Source of the DNA: Duganella alba
Lineage (GTDB): Bacteria; Pseudomonadota; Gammaproteobacteria; Burkholderiales; Burkholderiaceae_D
NCBI RefSeq assembly: GCF_009674495.1
Contig: NZ_WKJN01000009.1
Span: 62,001-126,000 of the forward strand
Direction of reading: 5' to 3'
Length of the DNA stretch: 64,000 nt
Shown here: positions 47,690 through 56,595 of the stretch, piece after piece
How the letters are laid out: every line of letters begins with the position of its first letter
Numbering within the stretch: position 1 is the first letter of the stretch
The notes under the pieces: generated by a model
The model's input: only the letters and a program-made list of their open reading frames with translations
Database searches by the model: none
What the model was told of the DNA's origin: nothing
Translations under genes and position numbers: made by a program

Positions 47690-48841
47690 ATGAGCGAACC
47701 TGAAAACAAAGGCAACGACAAGCAGGATGACAAGGCGGAGGCGCCTGCCAAAAAGCGGAAAATCCGCGTGGTATTGCTGTCGCTGGGCGCGGTGGCCGTG
47801 CTGCTGGGTGGCGGCTGGTTCCTGTATCACGAGCTGATCGGCCAGTACTTCGAGGACACCGACGACGCCTATCTGCGCGCCGACGACATTACCGTCTCGC
47901 CCAAGATCAACGGCTACATCGCCGAAGTGCTGGTCAAGGAAAACCAGGACGTGAAGGCCGGCCAGCCGCTGGTGCGCATCGATCCGCGTGACTACAACGC
48001 TCAGACTGAACAATATCAGGCCCAGATCGAGATCGCCCACGCGACTGCCGATGCGGTGCGCGCCCAGGTTGCCGAGCAGGAATCGACGGTCGCCCAGATG
48101 CGTGCCCAGCTGGCCGCCGCGCGCGACAACGCCGATTTCGCCAAGCGTGAAGTGGCGCGGTATGCGCCGCTGGTCGAGATCGGTGCGGAAAACGCCGAAA
48201 CGCTGGCCACGCGCCGCAATCAGGCCGAGCAGAGTGCGCGCCAGGTCGCCGCGCAGCAGGCGGCGCTGGACAACGCCGTCAAACACATCGCGTCGCTGCA
48301 GGCGCAGGTGCGCCAGGCCGAGGCGCAGTCCGGCACCGCCCGCGCGCAGCTGAAGGCGGCGGACGTCAATCTGGAATCGACCCAGCTGAGTGCTAGCGCC
48401 GATGGCCGCGTCGGCGATCTGACCGTGCGGGTGGGGCAGTTCGCCCAGCCCGGCACGCGGCTGATGTCGATCGTGCCACTGAATACGCTCTACATTTCCG
48501 CCAACTTCAAGGAAACGCAGATCGGCCGCATGCGGCTCGGCCAGCCGGCCGAAATCAAGATCGATGCCTTGCCCGGCCTGAAGCTGCACGGCCATGTCGA
48601 AAGCCTGGCGCCCGGCACCGGCGCGCAGTTCTCGCTGTTGCCGCCGCAAAACGCCACCGGCAACTTCACCAAGATTGTCCAGCGCGTGCCGGTGCGCCTG
48701 GCGATCGATGCGACAGCTGAAACCCGACGCGTGCTGGTGCCTGGCCTGTCGCTGAAAGTGGTGGTGGACACCACCAGCGCCAGGGATGCGGTCAAGCAGA
48801 TCCGTGCCAACGAAGATGCCCACAAAGAGGCGCGCCAGTGA
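47690..48841 (+). CDS. HlyD/EmrA-type efflux periplasmic adaptor
   Basis: A 383-residue membrane-fusion protein of a tripartite exporter. Cytoplasmic Lys-rich start, single TM helix at about 26-46, barrel-sandwich lipoyl half-motif (YLRADDITVSPKINGYIAEVLVKENQDVKAGQPLVRIDP), long coiled-coil hairpin (residues about 105-215) and beta-barrel (LYISANFKETQIGRMRLGQPAEIKID). Equivalent to EmrA. It overlaps the MFS transporter gene by four bases and is preceded by tandem operator-like repeats. Divergent from mutS. Confidence 0.94.
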   Translation: MSEPENKGNDKQDDKAEAPAKKRKIRVVLLSLGAVAVLLGGGWFLYHELIGQYFEDTDDAYLRADDITVSPKINGYIAEVLVKENQDVKAGQPLVRIDPRDYNAQTEQYQAQIEIAHATADAVRAQVAEQESTVAQMRAQLAAARDNADFAKREVARYAPLVEIGAENAETLATRRNQAEQSARQVAAQQAALDNAVKHIASLQAQVRQAEAQSGTARAQLKAADVNLESTQLSASADGRVGDLTVRVGQFAQPGTRLMSIVPLNTLYISANFKETQIGRMRLGQPAEIKIDALPGLKLHGHVESLAPGTGAQFSLLPPQNATGNFTKIVQRVPVRLAIDATAETRRVLVPGLSLKVVVDTTSARDAVKQIRANEDAHKEARQ

Positions 48842-50418
48842 GCGAAGCCGCCAAACCTGACGAGGCCAAACCTGACGCCGCCAAGCCGGCGCCGCCCGAG
48901 CGCGCCGACGCCGCCGCCTGGCTGGCGGTAGCGGCCGGCACGCTGGGCGCGCTGATGGCCACGCTCGACATCTCGATCGTCAATTCGTCGCTGCCCACCA
49001 TCCAGGGGGAAATCGGCGCCAGCGGCACCGAGGGCACCTGGATCGCCACCGGCTACCTGGTGTCGGAAATCGTCATCATTCCGCTGTGCGGCTGGCTGGA
49101 GCGGGTGTTCGGCCTGCGCACCTTCCTGTTGGTGGCGGCCGGACTGTTCACGGTGTTTTCCATGCTGTGCGGCTTGTCGACCTCGCTCGGCATGATGATT
49201 GTTGGCCGCGTCGGCCAGGGCTTCACCGGCGGCGCCATGATTCCCACGGCCCAGACCATCATCGCCACCCGGCTGCCGCGCAACCAACAGGCGATCGGCA
49301 CGGCGATGTTTGGCGCGACCGCGATTCTCGGCCCGGTGATCGGACCGCTGATCGGCGGCTGGCTGACCGAGCATCTGAGCTGGCACTACGCCTTCTTCCT
49401 GAACCTGCCGATTTGCATCGGCCTGATCGTGTTGCTGCTGGTGGGCCTGCCGCACGTCAAGGCGCAAACCAGCCAGCTGCTGGAGGCGGACTGGCTGGGC
49501 ATCGCCGGCCTGGCCGCTTTCCTCGGCGGCCTGACGGTGGTGCTGGAAGAGGGCCAGCGCGAACAATGGTTTTCGTCGGAACTGATCATCTGGCTGACGC
49601 TGTTGTCGGTCAGCGGCTTCGTGCTGATGATGATCGGACAATTCACCGCCAAGCGGCCGGTGATCCGTCTCAAGCTGCTGCTCAGCCGGCAGTTCGGCAG
49701 CGTGGTGGTGATGGGCACCATGATCGGCATGGTGGTGTATGGCACCTCGTATGTGATTCCGCAATTCCTGGCCACCGTGGCCGGCTACAACTCGCTGCAG
49801 GCCGGCCAGATCGTGGCGCTGTCGGGCGTGCCCAGCCTGATGATGATGCCGTTTGTGCCCATCCTGTTCCGCAAGCTCGACATCCGGCTGGCGGTCGGCT
49901 TTGGCCTGGTGGTACTGGCTTTCAGCGCCTGGATGGAAACCAGCCTGACCGCGCTGGCGGCTGGCGACGACTTCATTCCGTCGCAGCTGATGCGCGGACT
50001 GGGCACCATTTTCGCCATGATGTTCCTGAGCCAGGCCGCGATCCAGTCGGTCAGCCGCGAATTTGCGGCCGATGCCTCCGGTCTGTTCAACGCCGCCCGC
50101 AACATGGGCGGATCGCTGGCGCTGGCCGGCGTCGCCGTGGTGCAGGACCAGCGGCTGTGGTTCCACCAGCGCCGGCTGGAAGAAACGCTGGACGCCAATC
50201 GCGGCGGCGTGCAGGACTACTTGGCGACGCAGGTGCACGCCTTGGGCGGCCTGCCGCAGGCGCTGCAAAGTCTGAACGGCATCGTCCAGGTGCAGGCGCT
50301 GACGCTGACCTATATCGACTTGTTCTGGATACTCGCGGTCGGCATCTGCTGCGTGACCCCGCTGGTGCTGTTCCTGCGCCCGCTGAACAAGAATGCACCG
50401 CCGGAAGCGGCGCACTAA
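48838..50418 (+). CDS. DHA2-family (EmrB/QacA) multidrug MFS transporter
   Basis: A 526-residue 14-TM major facilitator. Motifs: D-x-x-x-V-N-x-A-type signature in TM1 (LMATLDISIVNSSLPTI), motif A loop GWLERVFGLRTFL, and motif C-like GATAILGPVIGPLIGGWL in TM5. The start is GTG at 48838 within GTGA, overlapping the adaptor stop. With the adaptor and outer-membrane factor it should pump hydrophobic drugs or uncouplers directly out of the cell using the proton gradient. Confidence 0.94.
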   Translation: MSEAAKPDEAKPDAAKPAPPERADAAAWLAVAAGTLGALMATLDISIVNSSLPTIQGEIGASGTEGTWIATGYLVSEIVIIPLCGWLERVFGLRTFLLVAAGLFTVFSMLCGLSTSLGMMIVGRVGQGFTGGAMIPTAQTIIATRLPRNQQAIGTAMFGATAILGPVIGPLIGGWLTEHLSWHYAFFLNLPICIGLIVLLLVGLPHVKAQTSQLLEADWLGIAGLAAFLGGLTVVLEEGQREQWFSSELIIWLTLLSVSGFVLMMIGQFTAKRPVIRLKLLLSRQFGSVVVMGTMIGMVVYGTSYVIPQFLATVAGYNSLQAGQIVALSGVPSLMMMPFVPILFRKLDIRLAVGFGLVVLAFSAWMETSLTALAAGDDFIPSQLMRGLGTIFAMMFLSQAAIQSVSREFAADASGLFNAARNMGGSLALAGVAVVQDQRLWFHQRRLEETLDANRGGVQDYLATQVHALGGLPQALQSLNGIVQVQALTLTYIDLFWILAVGICCVTPLVLFLRPLNKNAPPEAAH

Positions 50419-50428
50419 GGAGAATCTG

Positions 50429-51916
50429 ATGAAGTTACCAACCGTCCCATCCCTGCTGCTCGCTTGCCTGGGCGGCGCCGGCTTGCTGAGCGCCTGCACC
50501 ACCGTGGGCACCGACTACGCCGGGCCGCCCGTCACGCCGCAGGCGGCGGGTTTTGCCCGCGCCGGCACGCCCGATATGCCGGCCACGCCAGCCGACAGCA
50601 AAGCGCTGGCGCACTGGTGGACCGAACTGGGCGATCCGTTGCTGGACCAACTGGTGGACCGCGCGCTGCAAGCCAACCCGAATCTGGCGCTGGCGTCGGC
50701 GCGCGTGCGCCAGGCGCGCGCCTCGCTGCGCAGCGAACAGGCCAATGGAAAACCGAAGGGCAGCGCCACGGCGCTGGCGGCACACGCGCATCTGCCGACC
50801 TTGGGCAGCGGCAGCGGCAATGACAGCGGCGGCGATGGCGGCAACAACGACAGCCTGTCGATTCCATCCTCGCTCAATCTGTACAGCGTCGGTTTCGACG
50901 CCAGCTGGGAAATCGATTTGTTCGGCGGCCAGCGCCGCGCCACCGAAGCGGCCGGCGCGGCAGCCGAAGCAGCGGAAGCCCGACTGGCCGACGCTCAACT
51001 GAGCCTGGTGGCCGAAGTGGCGCAGGCCTATGTGAACCTGCGTTCGACGCAGGCGCAGGTGGCGCTCAGCAATGCCGCCATCGAACGCCAGCAGCGCTCG
51101 CTTGAGCTGGCGCTGCGCCGCGTCAAAGCCGGCACCGCGTCCGAGTTGGACATCACGCGCCTGCAGGGACAACTGGAAACCACACGTTCCCAGGCCGAGC
51201 CGCTGGGTGCGCAGCTCGACGCCTATCGCGACGAACTGGCCATGCTGGTTGGCGTGGCGCCCGGCGCGCTGGATGCGGAACTGGGCGCCGATCCGGCTAA
51301 CGCGGCGGCGGTGCCGCTGCCTCCGGCCAGCGTGGCAGTCGGCGATCCGACCGCCATGCTGCGCCGCCGTCCAGACATCCGCGCTGCCGAGCGCACCCTG
51401 GCGCAACGCCAGGCGCAGATCGGCCAGGCGCAGGCGGCACGCTTTCCCAAGCTGTCCCTGATGGGACTGATCGGCATTGGCGGCACCCACGTCAGCGACC
51501 TGACGCATCTGGACGATTACTCCGCCATCATCGCGCCGCAACTGAGCTGGAATGTGCTCGACTTCGGCCGCGTGAATGCGAATATCGAACAGTCGCAAGG
51601 CGTGCGCGATGAAGCCGAGGCGCAGTACCGCATTGCCGTGCTGGGCGCGCTGCGCGATGCCGAGGATGCGCTGTCGCGCTTCCGTCAGCGCCGCACCAGT
51701 GTGGCGACCATCGCCCGCGCCAAGGCCACCGCCGACCGCGCGGCCGTGCTGACCGCCGCCCGCCAGCGCGCCGGCACCGCGAGTTTGATCGACGTGCTCG
51801 ATACCGAGCGCCAGCAACTGACGGCGGAGCAGAATCTGGCGCAGGCGCAGGCGGCGCTGACCAACGACTTCATCGCCCTGCAAAAGGCGCTGGGATTGGG
51901 CTGGCGTGGCTCCTGA
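50429..51916 (+). CDS. NodT/OprM-family outer-membrane efflux lipoprotein
   Basis: A 495-residue TolC-like channel with lipobox LLSAC in the signal. Two OEP repeats: first around 60-265 (WWTELGDPLLDQLVDRALQANPNL, then VAEVAQAYVNLRSTQAQ), second around 295-490 (MLRRRPDIRAAERTLAQRQAQIG, PQLSWNVLDFGRV). A Gly/Asn/Ser-rich loop interrupts the first repeat near residue 130-150. AAGGAG (50417-50422) supports ATG 50429, 10 bp after the transporter stop. Third component of the efflux operon. Confidence 0.95.
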   Translation: MKLPTVPSLLLACLGGAGLLSACTTVGTDYAGPPVTPQAAGFARAGTPDMPATPADSKALAHWWTELGDPLLDQLVDRALQANPNLALASARVRQARASLRSEQANGKPKGSATALAAHAHLPTLGSGSGNDSGGDGGNNDSLSIPSSLNLYSVGFDASWEIDLFGGQRRATEAAGAAAEAAEARLADAQLSLVAEVAQAYVNLRSTQAQVALSNAAIERQQRSLELALRRVKAGTASELDITRLQGQLETTRSQAEPLGAQLDAYRDELAMLVGVAPGALDAELGADPANAAAVPLPPASVAVGDPTAMLRRRPDIRAAERTLAQRQAQIGQAQAARFPKLSLMGLIGIGGTHVSDLTHLDDYSAIIAPQLSWNVLDFGRVNANIEQSQGVRDEAEAQYRIAVLGALRDAEDALSRFRQRRTSVATIARAKATADRAAVLTAARQRAGTASLIDVLDTERQQLTAEQNLAQAQAALTNDFIALQKALGLGWRGS

Positions 51917-51964
51917 CCGCCTGAACTTTATAATAGCGGTTTTCGCTTATTGCAAAGTATAGAT

Positions 51965-52642
51965 ATGGATGATGAAAATCCTTCGGCGAGCGCAGGTTCC
52001 CGCAAGCTCCGCACGGATGGCGCGCAGGCGCGCGGCCGGATACTGTCCGTCGCGCTGAACCTGTTTGTCAGCAAGGGTTATCACCGCACCTCGGTGCGCG
52101 ACATCGCCGGCGAGGCCAACGTTAACACCGCCGCCATCCGCTACTACTTCGGCGACAAGGTCGGCCTGTACCGCGCCGCGCTGTACGAACCGGTGCGCGA
52201 AAAAATGAACGACGAAGGCGCGCCGTTCGACGAGGCCGGCCTGAGCATCGAAGAATCGATGCTGCGCTTCGCCCGTTCGCGCCTGCTGCCGCTGGGGCAG
52301 GGCGAAGCCATCATGTTGAGCGTGCGCCTGCGCATGCGCGAATCGTTCGAACCTACCGGCTTGCTGGACGACGAGCGCTATAAGGCCGAACAGGAACAGC
52401 GCCTGCTGCGGGTGCTGGAACGCGCACTGGGTGTGCCGACCAGCGATCCCGACCTGCTGGCGCTGGCCTTTTCGATCCGCGCGCTGGTGGCGTACTCCTA
52501 CCTGAGCCGCGAGCAAATCTGCAAGGCCGATCCCCACCTGTTCGACAGCCCCGACGGTCTGGCGGCCTGGGCCCAACGCATGGCCGATTACGCCTGCGCG
52601 ATGGTCAAGGTCGAACGTGAGCGCCGCAACGTGCAAAAATAG
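51965..52642 (+). CDS. TetR/AcrR regulator with CerR-like C-terminal domain
   Basis: A 225-residue repressor. N-terminal HTH (ARGRILSVALNLFVSKGYHRTSVRDIAGEANVNTAAIRYYFGDKVGLY) and a C-terminal helical domain of the DUF1956/CerR type (LRMRESFEPTGLLDD). It follows the efflux operon on the same strand, with its own TATAAT at 51929-51934, and is the natural candidate for controlling that operon. An imperfect inverted repeat (AATAGCG...CGCTTATT) overlies its promoter but differs from the operators at 47635. A TTG at 51950 would add five residues. Confidence 0.88.
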   Translation: MDDENPSASAGSRKLRTDGAQARGRILSVALNLFVSKGYHRTSVRDIAGEANVNTAAIRYYFGDKVGLYRAALYEPVREKMNDEGAPFDEAGLSIEESMLRFARSRLLPLGQGEAIMLSVRLRMRESFEPTGLLDDERYKAEQEQRLLRVLERALGVPTSDPDLLALAFSIRALVAYSYLSREQICKADPHLFDSPDGLAAWAQRMADYACAMVKVERERRNVQK

Positions 52643-52645
52643 TTG

Positions 52646-52660
52646 TAGACGACTGGTCTA
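52646..52660. promoter_or_regulatory. NemR-like operator 1
   Basis: TAGACGACTGGTCTA, with perfect TAGAC/GTCTA arms. It overlaps a candidate promoter (TTGTAG 52644-52649 and TGCTAA 52666-52671) just upstream of the TetR gene, indicating autoregulation. Identical 15-mer at 53344-53358. Confidence 0.85.
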
Positions 52661-52681
52661 TTCGGTGCTAAAGTGTCTTCC

Positions 52682-53287
52682 ATGAACACAGCAACCACCA
52701 CCGAACCGATTGATGTCCGCGAGAACATTCTGGCGACCGGCCAACGCATCATGGCCGGCAAGGGATTTTCCGCCGTGGGTCTGAACGAGATTCTCACCGG
52801 CGCCGGTGTGCCCAAGGGTTCCTTCTACCATTACTTCGGTTCGAAGGACGCGTTTGGCGAAGCTTTGCTGGACAGTTATTTTGTGGATTACCTGGCCGAT
52901 CTGGACCGCACGCTGGCGCAACCCGGCATGACCATGGCGCAGCGCCTGATGCATTATTTCCAGGTCTGGCAGGACACGCAGTCCTTCCTCGACTGCCAGG
53001 GCAAATGCCTGGCGGTGAAGCTGGCGGCGGAAGTGGCGGATTTGTCGGAAGCCATGCGGCTGTCGCTCAAGCGCGGCACCGCCGGCATCGTCAGCCGTCT
53101 GGCGGCGGCGATTGAAACCGGCGTGGCGGAAGGCTCGCTGACCATCGACGCCGATGCCGACAGCACGGCAAGCAGCCTGTATCAACTGTGGCTCGGCGCC
53201 AGCGTGATGGTCAAGATCAGCCGCAGCACGCAGCCGTTCGAGACGGCGCTGATGACCACGCATCAAATTCTCCACCTTCCCCAGTAA
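52682..53287 (+). CDS. TetR/AcrR regulator, NemR-like
   Basis: A 201-residue repressor with N-terminal HTH (RENILATGQRIMAGKGFSAVGLNEILTGAGVPKGSFYHYFGSKDAF) and the LmrA/YxaF/NemR-type C-terminal domain (QTFEVW region analogue HYFQVWQDTQSFLDCQGKCLAVKLAAE). Cysteines C100 and C104 (in DCQGKC, counted from this start) sit where NemR/related sensors have reactive Cys. Operator copies flank the gene. ATG 52682 is preferred over GTG at 52673. Expected to respond to electrophiles and derepress the DJ-1/OYE operon (inference). Confidence 0.88.
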   Translation: MNTATTTEPIDVRENILATGQRIMAGKGFSAVGLNEILTGAGVPKGSFYHYFGSKDAFGEALLDSYFVDYLADLDRTLAQPGMTMAQRLMHYFQVWQDTQSFLDCQGKCLAVKLAAEVADLSEAMRLSLKRGTAGIVSRLAAAIETGVAEGSLTIDADADSTASSLYQLWLGASVMVKISRSTQPFETALMTTHQILHLPQ

Positions 53288-53304
53288 AGGACAGGTGGAA
53301 CCGG

Positions 53305-53333
53305 AGCATTTCCATAGGAGATGCTTTTTTTTT
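53305..53333 (+). terminator. Intrinsic terminator of NemR-like gene
   Basis: Stem AGCATTTCC / GGAGATGCT (one T-G wobble) with ATA loop, followed by nine Ts (53325-53333). It lies just before the promoter/operator of the next operon. Confidence 0.88.
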
Positions 53334-53343
53334 GCCAAGTTTA

Positions 53344-53358
53344 TAGACGACTGGTCTA
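53344..53358. promoter_or_regulatory. NemR-like operator 2
   Basis: Exact copy of the 15-bp operator at 52646. It lies between a TTGCCA -35 candidate (53332-53337) and a TACTAA -10 candidate (53357-53362), so binding would block transcription of the DJ-1/OYE/hydrolase operon. Confidence 0.85.
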
Positions 53359-53398
53359 CTAATGGCGTAGATATTTAACTAATCAAAGGAGTATCACC

Positions 53399-54079
53399 AT
53401 GAAAAAAGTACTGATGGTTCTGACCTCGCACGACAAACTGGGCAACACCGGCCGCAAAACCGGTTTCTGGCTGGAAGAGCTGGCCGCGCCGTATTACGCG
53501 TTCAAGGACGCCGGCGCGCAAGTGTTGCTGGCTTCGCCGCTGGGCGGTCAGCCGCCGCTGGACCCGAAGAGCAACGAGCCGTCGTTCCAGACCGAGCTGA
53601 CCCGCCGCTTTGAAACCGATCCGGCCGCCACCGCGCAACTGGCCGCCACCGTGCGCCTGGACAGCGTCAATCAGGCCGACTTCGACACCGTGTTCTACCC
53701 AGGCGGCCACGGCCCGCTGTGGGATCTGGCCGAAGACCGGAACTCGATCGCGCTGATCGAATCCTTCATCGCCGCCAACAAGCCGGTGGCGCTGGTCTGC
53801 CACGCGCCCGGCGTGCTGCGCCACGTGAAAACCGCCGCTGGCCGTCCGCTGGTGGAAGGCAAGACGGTGACCGGCTTCACCAACACCGAAGAGGAAGCGG
53901 TCGGCCTGACCAACGTCGTGCCATTCCTGGTCGAGGATGAGCTGAAAGCCAAGGGCGGCGTGTATTCCAAGGGAGAGGACTGGGCTTCGTACGTGGTCAG
54001 CGACGGTCTGCTGATCACCGGCCAGAATCCAGCCTCGTCGGCCGCCGCCGCCGCGCTGTTGCTGCAACGCCTGGGCTGA
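53399..54079 (+). CDS. DJ-1/PfpI-family protein, type 1 glutamine amidotransferase-like
   Basis: A 226-residue Hsp31/PfpI-type protein: nucleophile C134-H135 in LVCHAPGVL, Glu in the N-terminal EELAAPYYAF region and the oxyanion-type GGHG at FYPGGHGPLWDLAED. Members act as glutathione-independent glyoxalases (methylglyoxal to lactate) or chaperones. First gene of an operon preceded by NemR-like operator 2, with SD GGAG 9 bp before the ATG; 2 bp separate it from the ene-reductase gene. Role in reactive carbonyl removal fits the regulon. Confidence 0.92.
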   Translation: MKKVLMVLTSHDKLGNTGRKTGFWLEELAAPYYAFKDAGAQVLLASPLGGQPPLDPKSNEPSFQTELTRRFETDPAATAQLAATVRLDSVNQADFDTVFYPGGHGPLWDLAEDRNSIALIESFIAANKPVALVCHAPGVLRHVKTAAGRPLVEGKTVTGFTNTEEEAVGLTNVVPFLVEDELKAKGGVYSKGEDWASYVVSDGLLITGQNPASSAAAAALLLQRLG

Positions 54080-54081
54080 TC

Positions 54082-55206
54082 ATGAAGAACACCGCATTGC
54101 TGGCCCCCGTCAAGCTTGGGCCGTACACCCTGAAAAACCGCATCGTGCTGCCGCCGCTGACGCGCCAGCGCGCCGGCCAACCCGGCGATGTGCCGACCGA
54201 GCTGATGGCGCTGTATTACCGTCAGCGCGCCAGCGCCGGCTTCATGGTCACCGAGGGCACGCAGATCGAGCCGCGCGGCCAGGGCTATGCCTGGACGCCG
54301 GGTATCTACAGTCCGGCGCAGATCGACGGCTGGAGCAAGGTCACCGAAGCGGTGCATGCCGAAGGCGGCGTGATTTTCGCGCAGCTGTGGCATGTCGGCC
54401 GCGTATCGCACACGGCCTTGCAGCCGGACGGCGCGGCGCCCGTCGCACCGTCGGCGATTGCGGCGGACAAGGCGAAAGCCTTCATCGAAACCGGGCCTGG
54501 CGCCGGCACGCTGGTGGCGCCGTCGACGCCCAAGGCGCTTAGCGTCGACGAGATCGGTGAACTGGTCGCACTGTATGCGCAGGCTGCGCGCAACGCGCTG
54601 GCGGCCGGCTTCGACGGTGTTGAGATCCATGCGGCCAATGGCTACCTGGTGAACCAGTTCATCTCGACCCACGCCAACACGCGCACCGATGCCTATGGCG
54701 GCTCGCTGCGGAACCGCCTGCGCTTCCTGCGCGAGGTGGTGCAGGCGGTGGCCGGGGTGGTGGGGCCGGAACGCCTGGGCGTGCGCTTCACGCCGCTGTT
54801 CACCAGCACCGAAGAGGACCGCGTGTACATCGGCTTCGTCGAGGACGATCCACACGAAACCTATATCGAAGCGGTCAAGGTGCTGGAGCAGGTGGGCGTG
54901 GCTTACCTGTCGATCGCCGAGGCGGACTGGGACAACGCGCCCGATCTGCCGGAGGATTTCCGGCGCGCGGTGCGTCACGCCTATAGCGGCCGCATCATGT
55001 ACGCCGGCCGCTACACGGCGGAACGCGGCAACCGCCTGCTGGACGCCGGACTGGCCGACCTGATCGCCTTCGGCCGCCCGTTCATCGCCAATCCGGATCT
55101 GCCGGCGCGGCTGGCAAACGGCTGGCCGCTCAATCCGCTGAACGCGGCCACGCTGTACGGCGGCGCCGAGCAAGGACTTACCGACTACCCGGCATATGCC
55201 AACTGA
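54082..55206 (+). CDS. Old Yellow Enzyme-family alkene reductase (NemA-like)
   Basis: A 374-residue FMN TIM-barrel enzyme reducing activated alkenes, N-ethylmaleimide, nitro compounds and nitrate esters with NAD(P)H. FMN-site segments LPPLTRQRA and FGRPFIANPDL; substrate/FMN His-Asn pair H183/N186 in VEIHAANGYL; GRYTAERG block near 315. Linked to a TetR gene with two identical TAGAC-N5-GTCTA operators, the same logic as the nemRA locus of E. coli. Confidence 0.95.
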   Translation: MKNTALLAPVKLGPYTLKNRIVLPPLTRQRAGQPGDVPTELMALYYRQRASAGFMVTEGTQIEPRGQGYAWTPGIYSPAQIDGWSKVTEAVHAEGGVIFAQLWHVGRVSHTALQPDGAAPVAPSAIAADKAKAFIETGPGAGTLVAPSTPKALSVDEIGELVALYAQAARNALAAGFDGVEIHAANGYLVNQFISTHANTRTDAYGGSLRNRLRFLREVVQAVAGVVGPERLGVRFTPLFTSTEEDRVYIGFVEDDPHETYIEAVKVLEQVGVAYLSIAEADWDNAPDLPEDFRRAVRHAYSGRIMYAGRYTAERGNRLLDAGLADLIAFGRPFIANPDLPARLANGWPLNPLNAATLYGGAEQGLTDYPAYAN

Positions 55207-55228
55207 TTAATTTTTGAGGAGAATAAAA

Positions 55229-55981
55229 ATGAATGCAATCCGCCTGGTTTCCGCAGCACTCGCACTGGCTTTCGCCGCCTTGTCGCCGATCTCGGCCATC
55301 GCCGCGCCGGTCAGGAACATCGTTCTGGTTCACGGTTTCTTCGCTGACGGCTCCGGCTGGCAGGGTGTCGCCAATATCCTGTTGAAGGACGGCTACCACG
55401 TCACGGTGGTGCAGCAGCCGGAGACCTCGCTGGCCGAGGACGTGCAAGCCACCACCGCCGCCATTGACGCCATGGATGGCGACACCATCCTGGTGGGCCA
55501 CAGCTACGGCGGCATGGTGATCACCGAGGCCGGCGCCAACGCCAAGGTGGCGGGCCTGGTCTATGTCGCCGCGTTCCAGCCGGCGGTGGGCGAGAGCCTG
55601 CTGGATCTGGTCAAGCAGATGCCGCCGGCCAGCCATGCGATCAAGCCGACCGCCGACGGTCACCTGTACTTCGATCACGCGCTGTTCCATGCCGACTTTG
55701 CCGCCGATCTGGCGCCGGCCGAGGCGCGCTTCATGGCCTTGTCCCAAGTCCTGCCTTCCGTGAAAACGGCTGGCGCGGCGGTGACGCAGGCCGCGTGGAC
55801 AACCAAGCCGAGCTGGGCGATCGTGTCGACCGCCGACCGCACCGTCAATCCGGAACTGGAGCGCTTCATGGCCCAGCGCGCCGGCAGCAAGGTGGTGGAG
55901 ATCGACGGCAGCCATGTCGCCTTTATCGCCCACCCGGCCGAGGTGGCGAAGGTGATCGAGCAAGCCGTTGCCCGCAACTAG
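55229..55981 (+). CDS. Exported alpha/beta hydrolase
   Basis: A 250-residue periplasmic hydrolase. Signal MNAIRLVSAALALAFAALSP with cleavage near AIAA-P; oxyanion HGFFADGSGW; nucleophile S92 in VGHSYGGM; acid region ADRTVNPELE; catalytic His in GSHVAFIAHP. It resembles salicylate esterase/RsbQ-like small hydrolases; substrate unknown. SD GAGGAG (55216-55221). 22 bp after the OYE gene, so probably cotranscribed. The stop overlaps the convergent gene by four bases. Confidence 0.9.
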   Translation: MNAIRLVSAALALAFAALSPISAIAAPVRNIVLVHGFFADGSGWQGVANILLKDGYHVTVVQQPETSLAEDVQATTAAIDAMDGDTILVGHSYGGMVITEAGANAKVAGLVYVAAFQPAVGESLLDLVKQMPPASHAIKPTADGHLYFDHALFHADFAADLAPAEARFMALSQVLPSVKTAGAAVTQAAWTTKPSWAIVSTADRTVNPELERFMAQRAGSKVVEIDGSHVAFIAHPAEVAKVIEQAVARN

Positions 55982-56595
55982 GCGGCAACGACCGGCGCCG
56001 CGCGGATGTAACTGCCGCCTTGCGCCGTCGCCAGGATGAAGGCGGCCAGGTCGGCGCGCGACAGATGTCCGGTCAGCCCGGGACGCAAGGCGGCGCCGGC
56101 GCGGTAACGTCCTTGCGCCTGGCCATTGGTCAGCGCGGGCGGGCGCACCAGCGTCCAGTCGGTATCGCTGTCGCGCACCAGCAGTTCCATGTTGTCCTTG
56201 TCGCGCATCTTGTCGGCGATTACGCTACGCACGAAGCGGATGAACCAGGATGCGGTGCTGGTCTCCAAAGCGCCGTAAGCGCTGAGCGCGATCAGCCGCC
56301 GCACGCCGGCTGCCTGCATGGCCGGCAGGATGCTGCGCACGCCGTCGGTGCAGATGGTGGCTGGTGCGCCTTTGCGTGAACCGAGCACGCTGACAACGGC
56401 GTCGGCGTTCCGCACCACCGCTTGCACGGCGACCGCGTCGTCAAAACCGCCGACGATGCGCGACAGGCGAGGGTGGTCGAGCGGCAGGCCGTCCGCGCGG
56501 CGCAGCAGCACGCGGACATCATGCCCGGCGTCGAGCGCCTGTTTTACCAGATGGCGTCCGGTGGCGCCCGAGGCGCCGAAAATGGCAAGCTTCAT
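55978..56595 (-). CDS. NAD(P)-binding protein, NmrA/atypical SDR family
   Basis: A 205-residue Rossmann protein with GASGATGRH at 8-16 (glycine-rich nucleotide loop), DAVVSVLGSRKG after strand 4, and no YxxxK catalytic pair in the usual place, which fits NmrA-like redox sensors or atypical SDRs. Related proteins act as NADPH-binding regulators or quinone/flavin reductases. The start at 56595 overlaps the IMPase-like gene (ATGA), forming a minus-strand pair. Confidence 0.88.
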   Translation of the reverse strand: MKLAIFGASGATGRHLVKQALDAGHDVRVLLRRADGLPLDHPRLSRIVGGFDDAVAVQAVVRNADAVVSVLGSRKGAPATICTDGVRSILPAMQAAGVRRLIALSAYGALETSTASWFIRFVRSVIADKMRDKDNMELLVRDSDTDWTLVRPPALTNGQAQGRYRAGAALRPGLTGHLSRADLAAFILATAQGGSYIRAAPVVAA

